From the NCBI GenBank assembly GCA_030248195.1, contig JASAND010008542.1, positions 1 through 64,000 on the forward strand: a stretch of 64,000 nucleotides of DNA, in the 5' to 3' direction. This DNA is from Trissonchulus latispiculum. Taxonomy: Eukaryota; Nematoda; Enoplea; Enoplida; Ironidae. Under the pieces are notes generated by a model. It did not search any database. It was not told where the DNA came from and saw nothing but the letters and a program-made list of their open reading frames with translations. Below are positions 1 through 9,248 of this stretch, in pieces; the first letter of the stretch is position 1, and the number at the start of each line of letters is the position of its first letter. Made by a program: the position numbers and the translations under genes.

Positions 1-1084
1 GTTCTGCCTGGAGGCAGAACTATTGTCACGGAAAATAGCTATGTTTAGCACTATGGACGCCCTTCTCTGCTTTTGCTCTTCCTATCTTCAGCATTGGCTT
101 AGTATGTTGCCACTGCTCGTTTTTTTAGCCGGAGGGGGCCTGCTGCTTGCAAACTCAGCTATTTTAACTTCTTTTAATTCTGGGTTTATGTCTGCGAGAT
201 CTATTGTGGCTTGAGATATGCCTTAGTTTTTCGTCCGGTTCCCCAAAGTCAGATTTCCAATTGTGCTTATGTTGGCACCCCCCCCCCCCGCTGATTTTTG
301 ATTTTACAGAATTGCTGTCAAAGATGTCTTATTTATGCAAATTAGGTTATCAACATCGGCAAACAGTTCTTAGTTGGCAACTTGGCTGATTAGTTGCACC
401 ACAGTAATGTTCTCAACTAGCTTTCGTCTCTAAGTTTGAAAATTTGCAAACATTACTTGAAGGACTTGAAAATTGGAAACCTTCATTAGGTTTCAGAAAA
501 AATCCAGCGAATAAAATCTGATAGTTAATACCTACAAAAGCAATATTAATTCATGCTAATGTACCCAGGATTTTGACAGTAGGGACATCAGTAAACCCAA
601 TATCGTGTTCAGAATTAACAGCAATATCAATTTCAGATTGGTTTTTAGCACCCGGACCGTGTCTTTGAGTGCATCCCATATGAGCGGGTGTATAAAATCA
701 GGGCCCATTTCAGAATTGACTTATAAACTTCCCGTTTGGACTCAATCCCGAAGTTAGAATCAGACCCTAAACTCGACTCTGAAGTAAAAAGCCAATCCTT
801 ATTTTGAAGCCGATCCTAGTTATAATTATAAAACGGGACCACTTTAAAATGGCTACGTGGTGCGAAAGCCTTATAACAATGCAATATTAAGCGGTAAAGC
901 ATTGCGGTAAGTTTAGCGAAAATACTTTTGTTTTCAGAAACGGCGAGTTAGGCTAGGTGTGGTGCAGAACGTTAACTTGAGTCCACCTGTTTTCAAAATT
1001 CGGAATTATCTTTTAAGTAAAATCAGCGCATTAGTATACCTCTTGCTCAGTTGCAGAACCATTCCCCTTTTGGGGGCCTTCTTG
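1..1084. other. Spacer with no gene recognised
   Basis: Only short chance reading frames are present. No splice-linked coding signal, tRNA or clear inverted repeat was seen. It ends where the first copy of the 1.74 kb direct repeat begins. Confidence 0.5.
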
Positions 1085-2825
1085 TTCTTTTATCAGTGAA
1101 TGTAATAAAATTTATTGGAATATCTTTCGAAACCCGGCACACTTTAGAATTCGAAAATAAATTTCCGGCACAAGATGGAACCCCATTGGACATTAAATAG
1201 TGAAATATGTACTGTCAGAATGATTGCACTGTAATGTATTGCTATTCAATTACAGTTCGGTTGTCTTAAACGGAGGGGATGGTTAATGCGAAAAGGGAGT
1301 TTCGTCTTTTAAGGGGTGAGTGATGTCACGGATCAAATCTGACTGGGCTTGCCAAACAAATTAAAATTTACTAAAATATTTCTAGCTATTGTTTAAATAT
1401 TATTTAGAACCCTGAAGCCAATTTTAACACTGCGTACTGCAGCGTACGCAAAGGGAGTCTTACTGTATACTACGTACTTCATTGTGCTGCCATTCGCAGC
1501 TATTTGAAATGTTGGTGCTTTCAAATGTAAAAGTTTGAGTTTAAAGTCTGCTACCGTAAGACTTGTGGTCGTAAAACTATTGGTGGAAATGGAAAAGTTA
1601 TGTAGTGGTAGTGATTGGCTGTAAAGTTTAGGTTCTGGGAAGGGCAGGAAGTGGTTCTGGGAATCACCATACGATAGAAACTTTGACGAATGTTTCAGGA
1701 AAATCCTAAGTGTTTTTATGCTTCCACGAAAAGGCGAAAATATTTGAGAATAGATAACAAAAGAATAGATTCAGGGCCGACGCTGCTTGAAGGATTGCAG
1801 TCCCGAGTTTAGAAACCAGCAGCACCGAAAAGGCCTAAAAAAAGGGAAAGATAAGAAATTCCTGCAAAACAACAGGTGCATGGAGGGCGGGGATTGTTAC
1901 CTTATAAAAGTATCTGCAGTAATGGAATTCTTGAAGTTGTTACTGGTAACTTTGCTGGCTTGCCTTGATAAAGTTTGCTGTGAAAAGTAAAGGAACCGAA
2001 ATAACGAACTTGTTGCCTGAATTTAGGGACTTTGCTATAGTCGAGCAAAGGCTAACGAGCGATCCACATAATATACTCAGATTTGTTGTGTCAGGCTGAG
2101 GGTGCCAAACCCAAGCCCAGAGTAAACGAACGAACTAAACGATCTTGGTGTAAGGGTGTCAAACCCAGCACCTGCCAATTCAGCGAACTTGTCCGATCCC
2201 AAGTGTAAGGGTGTCGAGCCCAGCACTGTCTACGATACTTAACTTAACTCCACTGCGCCGGCTCCCGCTCTGCTACCAGATTCCAGGCCACCCTCTGCCT
2301 TGCCACAATTGCAAACACTACACAGCCCGCAAGCAGCCCTCATAGACAAGTTGACCACTTGATATGACATCATATCATAGTTTATAGTGAATAGCGAATA
2401 ATGAATAGATAATGAACATGACCATAATAGTTGCTAGCCGAATCAGTTTTATGAAGAGTGTATAATGCACAAGAGTATGACACCTCACACTTTATGCAGT
2501 GACAGCCTAAACTATGCTCTGTTTGCAATCGACTACCACCTTCCCAAATCGAAGCCCTATCGCTCTGCCCCTGTATTGGTTTTTTTGGGGGTTTTTGGGG
2601 GTAAATTTTGGGTAAATATGTGAAATTCCCGTGTTGGGATTTGACCCTAAACTAGTTATTATAAGGTGTTTTAATCAGTTTTTCCAGGCGGCCTTGTTTT
2701 CCCAACCAAACTAGATAGAAACCTTTTTCAAACCAAAAGGTTGGGGAAGTCTTTCAAAATCAAATGGGTTTTTTTGTTTGGTTCCTTGGGGGGGGTGTGG
2801 TGTGGTAAAAGTAGTCAGTCTTGAA
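1085..2825. repeat. Left copy (R1) of a 1.74 kb direct repeat
   Basis: From TCTTTTATCAGTGAATG to AGTAGTCAGTCTTGA this segment matches 9249-11768 in the same orientation, with only scattered substitutions except in its last 240 bp. It has no long ORF and no TIR. It contains a twice-repeated phrase around 2146-2230 (TGTAAGGGTGTC followed by CCCAGCAC). R1 and R2 bracket the NADAR/Tribbles interval, so they could be LTR-like ends, terminal repeats of an integrated element, two copies of one dispersed repeat, or the edges of a tandem duplication. No gag-pol genes lie between them, which argues against a standard LTR retrotransposon. Confidence 0.85.
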
Positions 2826-3938
2826 AAAGTTGTCGCCACACCACATCCGCAGGTTCAGAGCACAGTGAACGTGGTTCGAACCGTAACAATTCCAAAACGT
2901 AAGTCCGTAATAGCCCAGCCACTGTTGCTCAGGGAACGTGTCTACCGAGGGGCGGCGCCAAAAACCTTCATTGCGAAAAGTGAGGCGTTACCCATTGCCA
3001 TTCAGGGCTACGCGGCGATTACGGTGGCCACTAAGAGGCTATTTCAAGACTATGTGGACTACATCCGGCCAAAGGAATCAAGAAATCATCCTTGTCCTCT
3101 ATTCAGAGCAGTAGAATATTTTGTCGGGAAACACGGATCACGCGCTGTAGCGGATCTGACAACTAAAGAAACAGGTCGATTACGGTGGACCGCCACGCTT
3201 AGCCTAGGACGAATTCCTATTTCTGCAAAAGCCAAAGGAGTCTCTCCACGTCCTGCAATGGAAGCTGTGGCCCGACGTTGGTTGCGATTGATCAATCCAG
3301 CAGTTGGCCCAGTAATTCCGAGCTTACCTGCAAAACGCGGAGGACGCGATAGAAGGGAGGATTGGAAGAAAGTGTGGCAATATCGCGGGCAAAGATACAC
3401 CCCAATTCTAGGGCAGAAGTGCGAGTCGGTAGTGCCACGTCAGTTCCCTTCCGCCCACACTTGTGAACGCCGAATATTCAATCGGGTTGAATTCTTTGGC
3501 CGGCGAAGCCCTTTTAGTAACTTCTATCCCGCTAAGATTATCGTACGGTCCAAAACCTATACCGGTACTGAGCAATTCTATCAGTTTTCCAAGGCTGATT
3601 ACTTTGATGATTCCCATACGGCCAAACGAATCATGGATGCTAAACAGCCGTCGGAACAAAAGGCGTATGGACATATCGTGCACCGATACAATAGAAAAGC
3701 TTGGAGGGAAGTGTCCTGCTACTATATGTATGTAGGCCTTTATGCGAAATTTTCGCAGAACCCTCACCTACAGCGATACCTACTAGATACCGGAAATAGC
3801 TACCTAGTCGAGGCGAATCCAGACGATTCCTTTTGGGGAAGCGCATCCGCTTTAGATTCTCCTGTCCTTGGGACTGGACACAACTGGATGGGACGACTCC
3901 TCATCATAGTCCGCTCTCACCTGCGAGGCGAACTCTAA
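2778..3938 (+). CDS. NADAR-domain protein, partial (dsRBD-like region plus NADAR)
   Basis: The C-terminal ~155 residues form a NADAR (YbiA-like) domain. Visible motifs are FFGRRSPFSNFYP at the start, TEQFYQFSKA, AKFSQNP, LLDTGN, LVEANPDD and WGSAS, in family order. NADAR proteins hydrolyse N-glycosidic bonds of ADP-ribosyl compounds, including ADP-ribosylated guanine; that is family knowledge, not seen here. Before it, roughly residues 100-165, a segment ending AKAKGVSPRPAMEAVARRW resembles the last strand and helix of a double-stranded-RNA-binding domain (inference). There is no ATG before about residue 161, and an acceptor-like CCGCAG lies in frame before 2853, so this is probably a 3' exon whose 5' exon was not found. 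The stop is at 3936-3938, directly followed by a donor-like AAAGTAAGA. A frame difference prevents a simple splice fusion with the next gene. Confidence 0.75.
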   Translation: MVPWGGCGVVKVVSLEKVVATPHPQVQSTVNVVRTVTIPKRKSVIAQPLLLRERVYRGAAPKTFIAKSEALPIAIQGYAAITVATKRLFQDYVDYIRPKESRNHPCPLFRAVEYFVGKHGSRAVADLTTKETGRLRWTATLSLGRIPISAKAKGVSPRPAMEAVARRWLRLINPAVGPVIPSLPAKRGGRDRREDWKKVWQYRGQRYTPILGQKCESVVPRQFPSAHTCERRIFNRVEFFGRRSPFSNFYPAKIIVRSKTYTGTEQFYQFSKADYFDDSHTAKRIMDAKQPSEQKAYGHIVHRYNRKAWREVSCYYMYVGLYAKFSQNPHLQRYLLDTGNSYLVEANPDDSFWGSASALDSPVLGTGHNWMGRLLIIVRSHLRGEL

Positions 3939-4064
3939 AGTAAGAAACAAATTTATAAATTTCTAAATGAAATTCAGAAAACATTTAATTAAAACGTCAT
4001 TAAAGTATGTGCTTCTTTTAGGTGGTTGATTCGGCCCCACTCCACCCCATCCTTCGCTCCCGAA

Positions 4065-5796
4065 ATGCAGCACCAGCGCCACATTAATCCTTATGGGCGT
4101 TGGCAGCCCCTGCAGCGACCTAAACGAAGTCTATCTGCTCAAGGACTGCCAAGCGAATTTCCAACAATACCGGCTCCACGTCGCAGAACGAACAGTAGTA
4201 GTTTTCTAAACCTGCAAGATCCCACCCCGACAGCAGAAGTGAACTCTGAGTCCCCCATGTATTGTGATTTTTATACTTCATTAAGCATTCGTGATAAAGT
4301 ATTCAGGGTACCACTAGCTAATAGCTCCAGCTATAAAACATATCGGAAATATTTATCCCTCCCTAATTTGAATACGAATTTGCAGAGTAATTATGCTGGA
4401 ACTATTACTGTAATTTTTGAACCTGAACCCATACATGTGGGCGGGACGATCTCAGCCACTAGCTACTCAACTTTTTCTAGTCTTGACTCATTGCCATCCT
4501 TGCCACCGGTACCGGAATATTTACAAAATGGGCATATAGGATGGGATGAGTTGCATGAATTAAACGAAGCGCTGGTAGCTGAACTCGACCTACCTCCATA
4601 TTGTTTCTATAGTGATGGCTCTGATATTCTACCATTAATCACAGATGCTAGTTCTAGCGAATCCGAAGTGGATTCACAAGCCCATTTGGACTTGCGACTT
4701 GTGCGGCTTACTTCTTGTTCGAAGTGGTCTTTACCAAATTTCTTTGCACAAGTACACTATCAGAAGTTTATACCTAGGCTACTGCCTCCGATTCGGCGGA
4801 CTAGTAGTCTCAGTTCACTAAATTTGTAAATTTTTTTAATGAGATTAAGTTTAAAGTTTTTTTTAATATTTACTTGTGTTCGCTTTCAATTTTAGGGCCC
4901 CGCTCATTGGACTAAATCATGGATCGTCCTCAGAAGTGGAATACGGTATCCTCTTCCAAGGACCATTTGAAATTTTGAAAGCCAATGATGCAATGGTAGC
5001 TTACTACAAGGCATTGTTTCAAAGACTTTCGTTATTGTTATCAATGCCAAACGGTTGTGTAACCTCTTTTGATTTAAAAATGAAATTGCTGGCGTATCCC
5101 AATTTTTGGTACAATGAAAAAGGTGAATTTTGCTCGGATCCTGAAAGTATGCGGTTCGCAAAAACGATGAAAATTGTGCGCACACCAAGTCTGTACAATA
5201 AAATTTCTTTATATGGGCCAGCGGCCGAAGGGATCGCCAGAGAACGTTTTCGTCAAATAGTAGAAATGGTTACCATCGCTCATGTGCACGGTATCGCTTT
5301 TGTGGAAATTAGTTTATCCAAATTTCTAGTATATGCAGGAACTACTTCTGAAGTTATTAAAGCTAGAAATTTTTTGCACTACCACATGTTTGCTCCAATT
5401 GACTACGATTGGGTGTTGAGTGATAGGATTCTTCCGACTAATCCATACTACCGAGCCCCTGAAACTTTTACAAACGATTTCTATCAGTTAACCAAAAGTG
5501 ATGTTTGGAGTCTCGGAATTTTGCTATATACCATGCTGACAGGCAGATATCCTTTTGACGCATCCAGTAGCACCACACTAGGAAACAGAATTTGTAGAGG
5601 GTTCTATTCGTATCACGAATATGATACCGTAACCCCCATGGTACGTGAATTAATTGGAAGAATGCTAAATTTGAAACCCGCAGATCAACCAACGGCTTAT
5701 CAAGTTCTACAGCACCCATGGGTCGATACAGTAGCGTACCCAGTTCTGAAATTCTCTGATAGCTTAATGCAACCACCAAAAGTTTCTCAGACGTAG
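4065..5796 (+). CDS. Tribbles-like pseudokinase, two exons
   Basis: Exons 4065-4825 and 4896-5796 join in phase 2 across a 70-bp GT-AG intron, giving about 553 residues. Exon 2 is a protein-kinase fold most like Tribbles: FRQIVEMVTIAHVHGIAF, then EISLSKFLV where Tribbles has DLKLRKFVF, LSDRILPTNPYYRAPE for LSDKxxCPAYVSPE, and SDVWSLGILLYTMLTGRYPF. The catalytic HRD is absent (the Asp position reads as Glu/Ile) and there is no DFG, so catalysis is unlikely. Tribbles proteins are scaffolds that recruit substrates to COP1 ubiquitin ligase, but the tail after HPW shows no obvious COP1-binding motif. The ~250-residue N-terminal part is Ser/Pro-rich, ends in an RRTSSLSSL stretch and matches nothing I recognise. 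I chose the first in-frame ATG. An acceptor (CTTTTAG, ending at 4021) lies just upstream, so a 5' exon may exist. Confidence 0.72.
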
Positions 5797-6883
5797 TGTA
5801 ATAATTTAATCTGGGCTTATGTTGGCCCAGCAACTCCAGTAAAATTGGTGTCTGATAGTTGTACTCAAACGGAATTTCAACTTGAAATCGCTCCTAGTAT
5901 TCGAAAAAGGCTAAAAACCGCCTCACCGTTTTGGAAATTAGAAAACGATAAATGAGTATTTCGCCCAAAGAATAGTACAAACCTGGTATTCCCAAGGCTG
6001 TACTAAGTAGAATGTTAATGGTGTGCTGTGCTTGTAGTATGTAGCTTTCATATATTTGGAACCCTATATTTGGAATACATATATTTGGATTTATTTTATT
6101 TATATTATTCGTGCCGTATACTGGGCATTGGATCCGTCGCTAGTTCGGTAGTAGAAGTACAATCCTTTGTTTCAACGAAAAAAAAAGAGATTAAAAATAG
6201 CAACTACTGTCAAGCTAGTGATGGGTGTGATCGCCGAATTTGTTTGTATTTTACTATTGAAATATTAATTGCGGTCGAATTGTTTGTAATGGGTTGTCCT
6301 TTAATGAGGGTGTGAATCAAATGGGGAGTCTCTTTCCTTCCTAAAAATATGCTCGATGAAAGGAGGGCACCGCCTTAGATAACTCTGAGCAAAGATATAG
6401 CTACTTAGCTTATGCAACACAAAGTTTGAAATTAACTATCACGTTAATTATTATTATTATTGCAATACGTACTGTAAAGTAGAAACTTCGCTAAGCTTAA
6501 CATACTTCTACAGTTCCTTAATGGAAAGCAAAAAAATACATAATAAAAACTTGGAGGTTTAGTAACTTAAGTAGGGATATGGAACATTAGAAAATATTAT
6601 ATAGATCTAGCTAAAACATACTTGATATATATATATATATTTAGTATAGAAGTTTTAACGATAAAAATATTATGGCTCAAAAAGAGCCATATACTCGAAT
6701 TCCTCTTGTTATTTACAGAAACCTTAAAAAATAGAAACAAAATTTTTTTACCTTAGACTTCAGGTTGCGTTCCTGAAGAAATAATGGCGTCGGCCTGACC
6801 GAGGGCGTCAGGCAGTGACAGCTTTGCCCTCGGTAACCCCCCCTTGTGGGAACCCCCTTCCCACTTTTCGAACGAATTATATT
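5797..6883. other. AT-rich spacer between opposed genes
   Basis: No convincing coding region. It holds an ATTATTATT tract near 6450, a short (TA)n near 6626, and a stem-capable pair CCGAGGGC/GCCCTCGG at about 6800-6835, just past the end of the small minus-strand ORF. Confidence 0.45.
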
Positions 6884-7162
6884 TTAGGAGTTGGAGGGCG
6901 AGGCGTGCGCCTCAATCCACTCCAACTCCCGCCGGACTCCCCCCAGCCGGCCTCCAATTTCATCCGTCCACCCCAGGCACTCTTCTAGGCGAGTGCCGTC
7001 CAGGTACCAAGCCCGGAGCTGGTGGATAGCGGATCGAATTCCGCGAATGTCACGACCCAGCTGGGGGTAGTCGGAAAATACAAGGGGAGGCACGTAGGCC
7101 TGTTCCGGTGGGAGTTCCCCGGAAAGAGGTGCGGGTTCCGAAGGATCAGGGCTCGCAGCCAT
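6884..7162 (-). CDS. Small GC-rich hypothetical protein (92 aa)
   Basis: A complete ATG-to-stop frame in a GC-rich island inside AT-rich DNA. The N-terminal ~25 residues are Pro/Glu/Ala-rich (begins MAASPDPSEP). The rest looks helical and charged, with regularly spaced Leu/Ile/Trp (RDIRGIRSAIHQL, then GGRLGGVRREL). There is no signal peptide, membrane segment or known motif. Its layout (disordered N terminus, then a helical ~50-residue C terminus) resembles the minus-strand ORF at 7537-7902, and both oppose the NADAR and Tribbles genes. Homology between the two is only suspected. It could be a domesticated or element-encoded protein, or a chance ORF in GC-rich sequence. Confidence 0.4.
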   Translation of the reverse strand: MAASPDPSEPAPLSGELPPEQAYVPPLVFSDYPQLGRDIRGIRSAIHQLRAWYLDGTRLEECLGWTDEIGGRLGGVRRELEWIEAHASPSNS

Positions 7163-7536
7163 AATCGATTAGATGTAAACGAATTAAACTTTGAAAAAAA
7201 TCGAAGCTAAATATATTCTCTAGTGGAAGTGCTCACCTCCACTTTATCCCACCCTCTCCAATAAGTTACCAACCTTTACCCTTCCCCAGTTAAATCAAGA
7301 CAATTAACACATGCTGTTTCCAAATTTAAGGTAACTTGGTTTTAGTCCTCAGTTCCAATGTATTTTTTCCGAAATTTGTCTAATTTTATGTTGGGTCTAC
7401 CTGCTGAACTGGGCAACGATGATAGTATGTTTTCTTTTAAAAAATATATAAAATTTTAACTAAACAACAAAAATTCTTAATCATATCTTCCCCCCCCTCT
7501 CCCTTACAAAACTCCCCCCACCCCAACCACCAGTGC
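7163..7536. other. Spacer between the two minus-strand ORFs
   Basis: AT-rich, with a C-rich tract (CCCCCCCTCTCCC) near 7490 adjoining the next ORF's 3' end. No gene seen. Confidence 0.4.
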
Positions 7537-7902
7537 TTATACACTGGGCGGCCGGGGATGGTCCGGGTTACCAGTCCGTTCCACCTGCCGCAAGCGGAAA
7601 TCTAACCGCTGGCAGGAACAAGCGAGCCGGGCAATAGCCGGTCCCACCTGTTCCCGCACACCCTCCCCTTGCTCCATCAGAGCAACTAGTGCCCGGAGGT
7701 TCCCCTCAGCCACGGCGACAGCGCTTTGAGCAGCGCGAGCGGCTGGGCCCGGCGCGTCCAGCGCCACAGTGGGCACAGACCGTCCGGGAACCATGGGGTT
7801 GGCAGGGAGAGGAGGAGGAGGAGGCCCTTGGGCTCCCCTGCCACGGCCGCGCCCACGGCCCCGACCACGGCCGCGACCAGGTCCATTCCCCAGATCAGCC
7901 AT
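7537..7902 (-). CDS. Gly/Arg-repeat hypothetical protein (121 aa)
   Basis: A complete ATG-to-stop frame. Residues ~8-23 are an uninterrupted (Gly-Arg)n run, followed by a poly-Pro stretch and an Ala-rich helical region (ARAAQSAVAVAEGNLRALV), ending in a charged tail with RLDFRLRQVERTG. (GR)n tracts commonly bind nucleic acid (family knowledge). The coding stretch is strongly GC-rich compared with the flanks. It lies within the R1-R2 interval, codirectional with the 6884-7162 ORF. Repetitive GC-rich DNA can keep several frames open by chance (two other frames are also open here), so coding status is not secure. Confidence 0.4.
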   Translation of the reverse strand: MADLGNGPGRGRGRGRGRGRGRGAQGPPPPPLPANPMVPGRSVPTVALDAPGPAARAAQSAVAVAEGNLRALVALMEQGEGVREQVGPAIARLACSCQRLDFRLRQVERTGNPDHPRPPSV

Positions 7903-9248
7903 AATTAATAAAAAAGGACTTAATAATGACTATCGGTTGTTGACTCCTCTAAATACAAATAGAATATATTCACTGTTGAAAAAGAAAAGAGAAAAATTTC
8001 GCCTTATGTCTACACGACGACAATATTCACACAAAGACATCTATATAAAGTTTTTAGTTTCCACGTTCACTTTTACTGTACCTTATGTGCGCAATTGTTT
8101 TCACATCTTGGTTAAAACGTGCTGACAATGACCCGGAGGGTCAAGCTTTGTCGACCCAGTCGGGTAATCAGGGAGAATTTGGACGAATTAGAAAATTTCG
8201 CTTACGATAAAGGAGGTACACAATTGATATGAAAAAATTCTATCCTAGTCACACCATTTCTAGAATCTAGAATGGCAAGTTCTAACCGCTAGGTCTTAGA
8301 TGATCGGCAGTAAAGTTGAGTTTTGTTGGCCAATCGGTAATGTTTAAAAAATTCTTTTGTCCATTTGACAAGAGTCATAGACAAAACTCGAAATGCTTGG
8401 AAAGCATTAGTCAACTTAAACGAACAACGGGTAAAACAGCGTTAAATTAGACTAGTTACCGTAAGACACAATAACCAAGCATTTTAGTTTTAAAATATTT
8501 GAGTTACCTAGATATTTTTAGCGACCATCTGGTTGCAACTTTTATACGCATATATTTTGCAAGGTAATCGGATATGAGCCTTTGATTTGTAAAATTAATT
8601 GGCCACTACATGGCATTCGAGTGCCAAAGTAGATTCCGGCGAGGCTAGCTTTATTCTTATCTATCGCATTTATCTATCCATCGTTTGGACTGCGAACTTC
8701 AAAGAATTCGGGCATTGCCTCTTCCTCTTGAATTGATAAATTCGATTGTTTGTTTATGAAATAAATCGTTTACAGGAGTTAAACAAGAAAAAAGCAATTT
8801 GTGATCATAAACTTTCTTATTGCTTTTATTCACGACCCTACGGTAGCCTTTGTTTACACTCTGCGTCTTTTCCCTCCTAGGCTTTAGGCTAAGCCTAAGC
8901 GTATATAATGCATCAATGTTATGAAGAATAAAACCGTCCATATATCTATATATATATATATATATATATATATCGTTCAATGAATAGACATTAAGATTTA
9001 TAGTCAGAAAGTGCACACAAATTTAAGAATATATCACACTACCTTACGTATATACTTATATACAGGCACATACACATATATCTATACATAATGACAACGC
9101 TCAAGGTATACACATATGTGTCAACCCTGAGTGAACAAGACTACAGTTGTTTGCATGAAACTACTATATACGGAGCAAGTAAGTAAAAATAAGAAAGCAG
9201 CTATCTAGCAATGCGTGGCCCGTTAAACACCAAACTTCATTCATAGCA
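7903..9248. other. Spacer before the right direct repeat
   Basis: AT-rich with no convincing gene. A (TA)n tract of about 27 bp lies at 8947-8973, and TATA/CATA-rich DNA fills 9040-9100. Confidence 0.45.
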
